Source of the DNA: Pseudomonas sp. ICMP22404
GTDB lineage: Bacteria; Pseudomonadota; Gammaproteobacteria; Pseudomonadales; Pseudomonadaceae
Assembly: GCF_006227205.1 (NCBI RefSeq)
Contig: NZ_VCNG01000011.1
Location: 186,001 to 250,000 of the forward strand
DNA: 64,000 bases
Direction: 5' to 3'
Below the pieces are notes generated by a model. That model searched no databases, had not been told where the DNA came from, and saw only the letters and a list, made by a program, of their open reading frames with translations. Below are positions 62,578 through 64,000 of the stretch, in pieces. The translations under genes were made by a program, and so were the position numbers. Each line of letters begins with the position of its first letter. Positions within the stretch are counted from its first letter, which is position 1.

Positions 62578-62602
62578 CTCGCTGGCCTGAGCGCCTTACC
62601 CC

Positions 62603-62690
62603 TGTGGGAGCGAGCCTGCTCGCGATAGCCATCTATCAGTAGCGATTCTATTGCCTGATACACCGCCATCGCGAGCAGGCTCGCTCCCAC
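62603..62690. repeat. Paired REP element
   Basis: TGTGGGAGCGAGCCTGCTCG and an inverted copy ending CGCTCCCAC lie between pcaK and the CoA-transferase gene. Confidence 0.87.
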
Positions 62691-62734
62691 CCGGAATTCA
62701 TTGACCAAGTAAATCGATAGCCAAGCAACAATCC

Positions 62735-62749
62735 GTTCGATAAACGAAC
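62735..62749. promoter_or_regulatory. PcaR operator before the CoA-transferase genes
   Basis: GTTCGATAAACGAAC is a PcaR-like site 118 bases before pcaI. An inverted element, GTCGATTATCGG, lies six bases beyond it at 62,755. PcaR activates this operon in P. putida. Confidence 0.75.
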
Positions 62750-62866
62750 ACTCAGTCGATTATCGGATTGTTTGGCTTTTTCCCGCAGCTTAATCTTCAG
62801 TCACTCCGGCGCTGAACCTCGCGCCTTTTTCTTCATATCGGTCCACTGGAAAACGGGAGCCTGCCC

Positions 62867-63727
62867 ATGGCTGAAATCCTTTCGCTGCACGACGCGGTGA
62901 AGCAATTCGTCAACGACGGCGATACCGTCGCCCTCGAAGGCTTCACCCACTTGATCCCGACGGCGGCGGGTCATGAAATCATTCGCCAGGGCAAGAAAGA
63001 CCTGACCCTGGTGCGAATGACCCCGGACCTGATCTATGACCAGCTGATCGGCGCAGGCTGTGCTCGCAAATTGATTTTCTCCTGGGGTGGCAACCCGGGC
63101 GTGGGCTCGCTGCACCGCCTGCGCGATGCCGTGGAAAAACAGTGGCCGCAGCCCCTGGAGATCGAGGAGCACAGCCACGCCGACCTGGCCAACGCCTACG
63201 TCGCCGGCGCTTCCGGCTTGCCATTCGCCGTGCTGCGGGCCTACGCCGGTTCCGACCTGCCGAAGGTCAACCCGCTGATCAAAAGCGTGACCTGCCCCTT
63301 TACCGGTGAAGTCCTGGCCGCAGTGCCTTCGGTGCGCCCCGACGTCACCGTGATCCACGCCCAGAAAGCCGACCGCAAGGGCAACGTGTTGTTGTGGGGC
63401 ATCCTCGGTGTGCAGAAAGAGGCCGCCCTGGCCGCCAAGCGCTGCATCGTCACCGTGGAAGAGATCGTCGACGACCTGAACGCGCCGATGAATGCCTGCG
63501 TCCTGCCGACCTGGGCCCTGAGCGCGGTCTGCCATGTGCCCGGTGGTGCTCATCCGTCCTACGCTCATGGCTACACCGAGCGTGACAATCGTTTCTACCA
63601 GGCGTGGGACGCCATCGCCCGGGACCGTGGGGCCTTTACCGCGTGGATCGACGAATACATCCATGGCACTCGGGATTTCAGTGAATTGCAGGCCAAACTG
63701 GCAGCCGCTTCGGAGGCGAAACAATGA
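62867..63727 (+). CDS. pcaI: 3-oxoadipate CoA-transferase subunit A
   Basis: This 286-residue subunit takes CoA from succinyl-CoA to 3-oxoadipate. It is longer than classic PcaI (about 230 residues) and fits the GctA/CatI type, as in PA0226. Features are GFTHLIPTAAGHEIIRQGKK near residue 25 and GGNPGVGSLHRLRDAVE near residue 73. The catalytic glutamate is in subunit B. The stop overlaps the pcaJ start (ATGA). It has AAAACGGGAG upstream. Confidence 0.9.
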   Translation: MAEILSLHDAVKQFVNDGDTVALEGFTHLIPTAAGHEIIRQGKKDLTLVRMTPDLIYDQLIGAGCARKLIFSWGGNPGVGSLHRLRDAVEKQWPQPLEIEEHSHADLANAYVAGASGLPFAVLRAYAGSDLPKVNPLIKSVTCPFTGEVLAAVPSVRPDVTVIHAQKADRKGNVLLWGILGVQKEAALAAKRCIVTVEEIVDDLNAPMNACVLPTWALSAVCHVPGGAHPSYAHGYTERDNRFYQAWDAIARDRGAFTAWIDEYIHGTRDFSELQAKLAAASEAKQ

Positions 63728-64000
63728 CGTACTCCACCAACGAAATGATGACCGTTGCCGCGGCCCGTCGGTTGAAGAACAACGCCGTGTGCTTCGTCGG
63801 CATCGGCCTGCCATCGAAAGCGGCCAACCTGGCGCGGTTGACCTCGTCGCCGGACGTCGTGCTGATCTACGAGTCCGGCCCGATCGGTGCCAAGCCCAGC
63901 GTGTTGCCACTGTCCATTGGCGACGGTGAGTTGGCTGAGACGGCGGATACCGTCGTACCGACCGGTGAGATTTTTCGCTACTGGCTGCAGGGTGGGCGTA
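63724..64000 (+). CDS. pcaJ: 3-oxoadipate CoA-transferase subunit B, partial
   Basis: The first 92 codons of subunit B are in the window and the rest lies beyond the end. The protein starts MTYSTNEMMTVAAARRLKNN, and the catalytic glutamate is in VLIYESGPIGAKPSVLPLSI near residue 50. That YESG form is typical of the GctB-like type rather than the SENG of classic PcaJ. It overlaps the pcaI stop by four bases. Confidence 0.88.
   Translation, partial: MTYSTNEMMTVAAARRLKNNAVCFVGIGLPSKAANLARLTSSPDVVLIYESGPIGAKPSVLPLSIGDGELAETADTVVPTGEIFRYWLQGGR

Noticed and set aside
699..62690. REP arrays as CRISPR repeats
   Set aside because: The copies are scattered, come as inverted pairs, lack unique spacers in regular order, and no cas gene is present.

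Overview
The window looks like a chromosome segment of a Pseudomonas of the P. fluorescens group. The reasons are GC-rich coding sequence, a gene order around gap-edd-glk-gltR-gts-oprB-hexR-zwf-pgl-eda that is typical of fluorescent pseudomonads, a bifA-sodB-lysE-ACT-argP block like that of P. aeruginosa PA4367-PA4363, and about twenty REP-type palindromes of the 'TGTGGGAGCGAGCCTGCTCGCGA' type. There is no rRNA, tRNA, CRISPR array, transposase or prophage that I can see. The species assignment is an inference.

Region 1 (1-20,000) is a glucose catabolism locus. It holds an iron-starvation ECF sigma factor with a Fur box, gap, edd, glk, the GltR/GtrS-type two-component system, an AGE-family sugar isomerase, the GtsABCD glucose ABC transporter, the OprB porin, a hexose-6-phosphate mutarotase, HexR, and zwf-pgl-eda. 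Glucose enters by OprB and Gts, is phosphorylated by Glk, and goes through the Entner-Doudoroff pathway. Two exact HexR-type operators (TTGT-N7-ACAA) lie between gap and edd, and a looser one lies between hexR and zwf. A-rich AAYAAYAA motifs of the Crc/Hfq type sit at the start of several of these genes.

Region 2 (20,000-31,200) has a class V aminotransferase with a DUF3820 gene, a PA2169-like four-helix-bundle protein, an FUSC/DUF1656/HlyD efflux operon, a MaoC hydratase with an alpha/beta hydrolase, and two tandem fatty acyl-CoA ligases (fadD2, fadD1).

Region 3 (31,300-41,400) holds mixed housekeeping genes: a YihY membrane protein translationally coupled to a second peptide deformylase, acetyltransferases, the gluconate module gntR/gntK/gntP with three copies of the GntR operator, an AlaC-type aminotransferase and a LysE exporter.

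Region 4 (41,400-44,100) is an ECF42-type sigma factor module: NTF2-like protein, DGPF/YciI protein, SRPBCC (AHSA1) protein and a long sigma factor with a C-terminal extension. A candidate ECF42 promoter (TGTCGA-N17-CGAC) lies ahead of the first gene. This is the most interesting poorly understood system in the window.

Region 5 (44,200-59,700) holds an imelysin lipoprotein (IcmP-like), BifA, Fe-superoxide dismutase, an ArgO-like exporter with ACT protein and ArgP, an epimerase, a coiled-coil membrane protein, RapA, and three small genes. One of these is a 38-residue membrane peptide resembling the cbb3 oxidase subunit CcoM, behind a perfect ANR/FNR promoter. A Pit phosphate transporter and a small charged protein follow.

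Region 6 (60,200-64,000) is a protocatechuate/beta-ketoadipate locus: pcaR, pcaK, and a CoA-transferase pair (second subunit cut by the window end), each preceded by a PcaR-type 15-bp operator.
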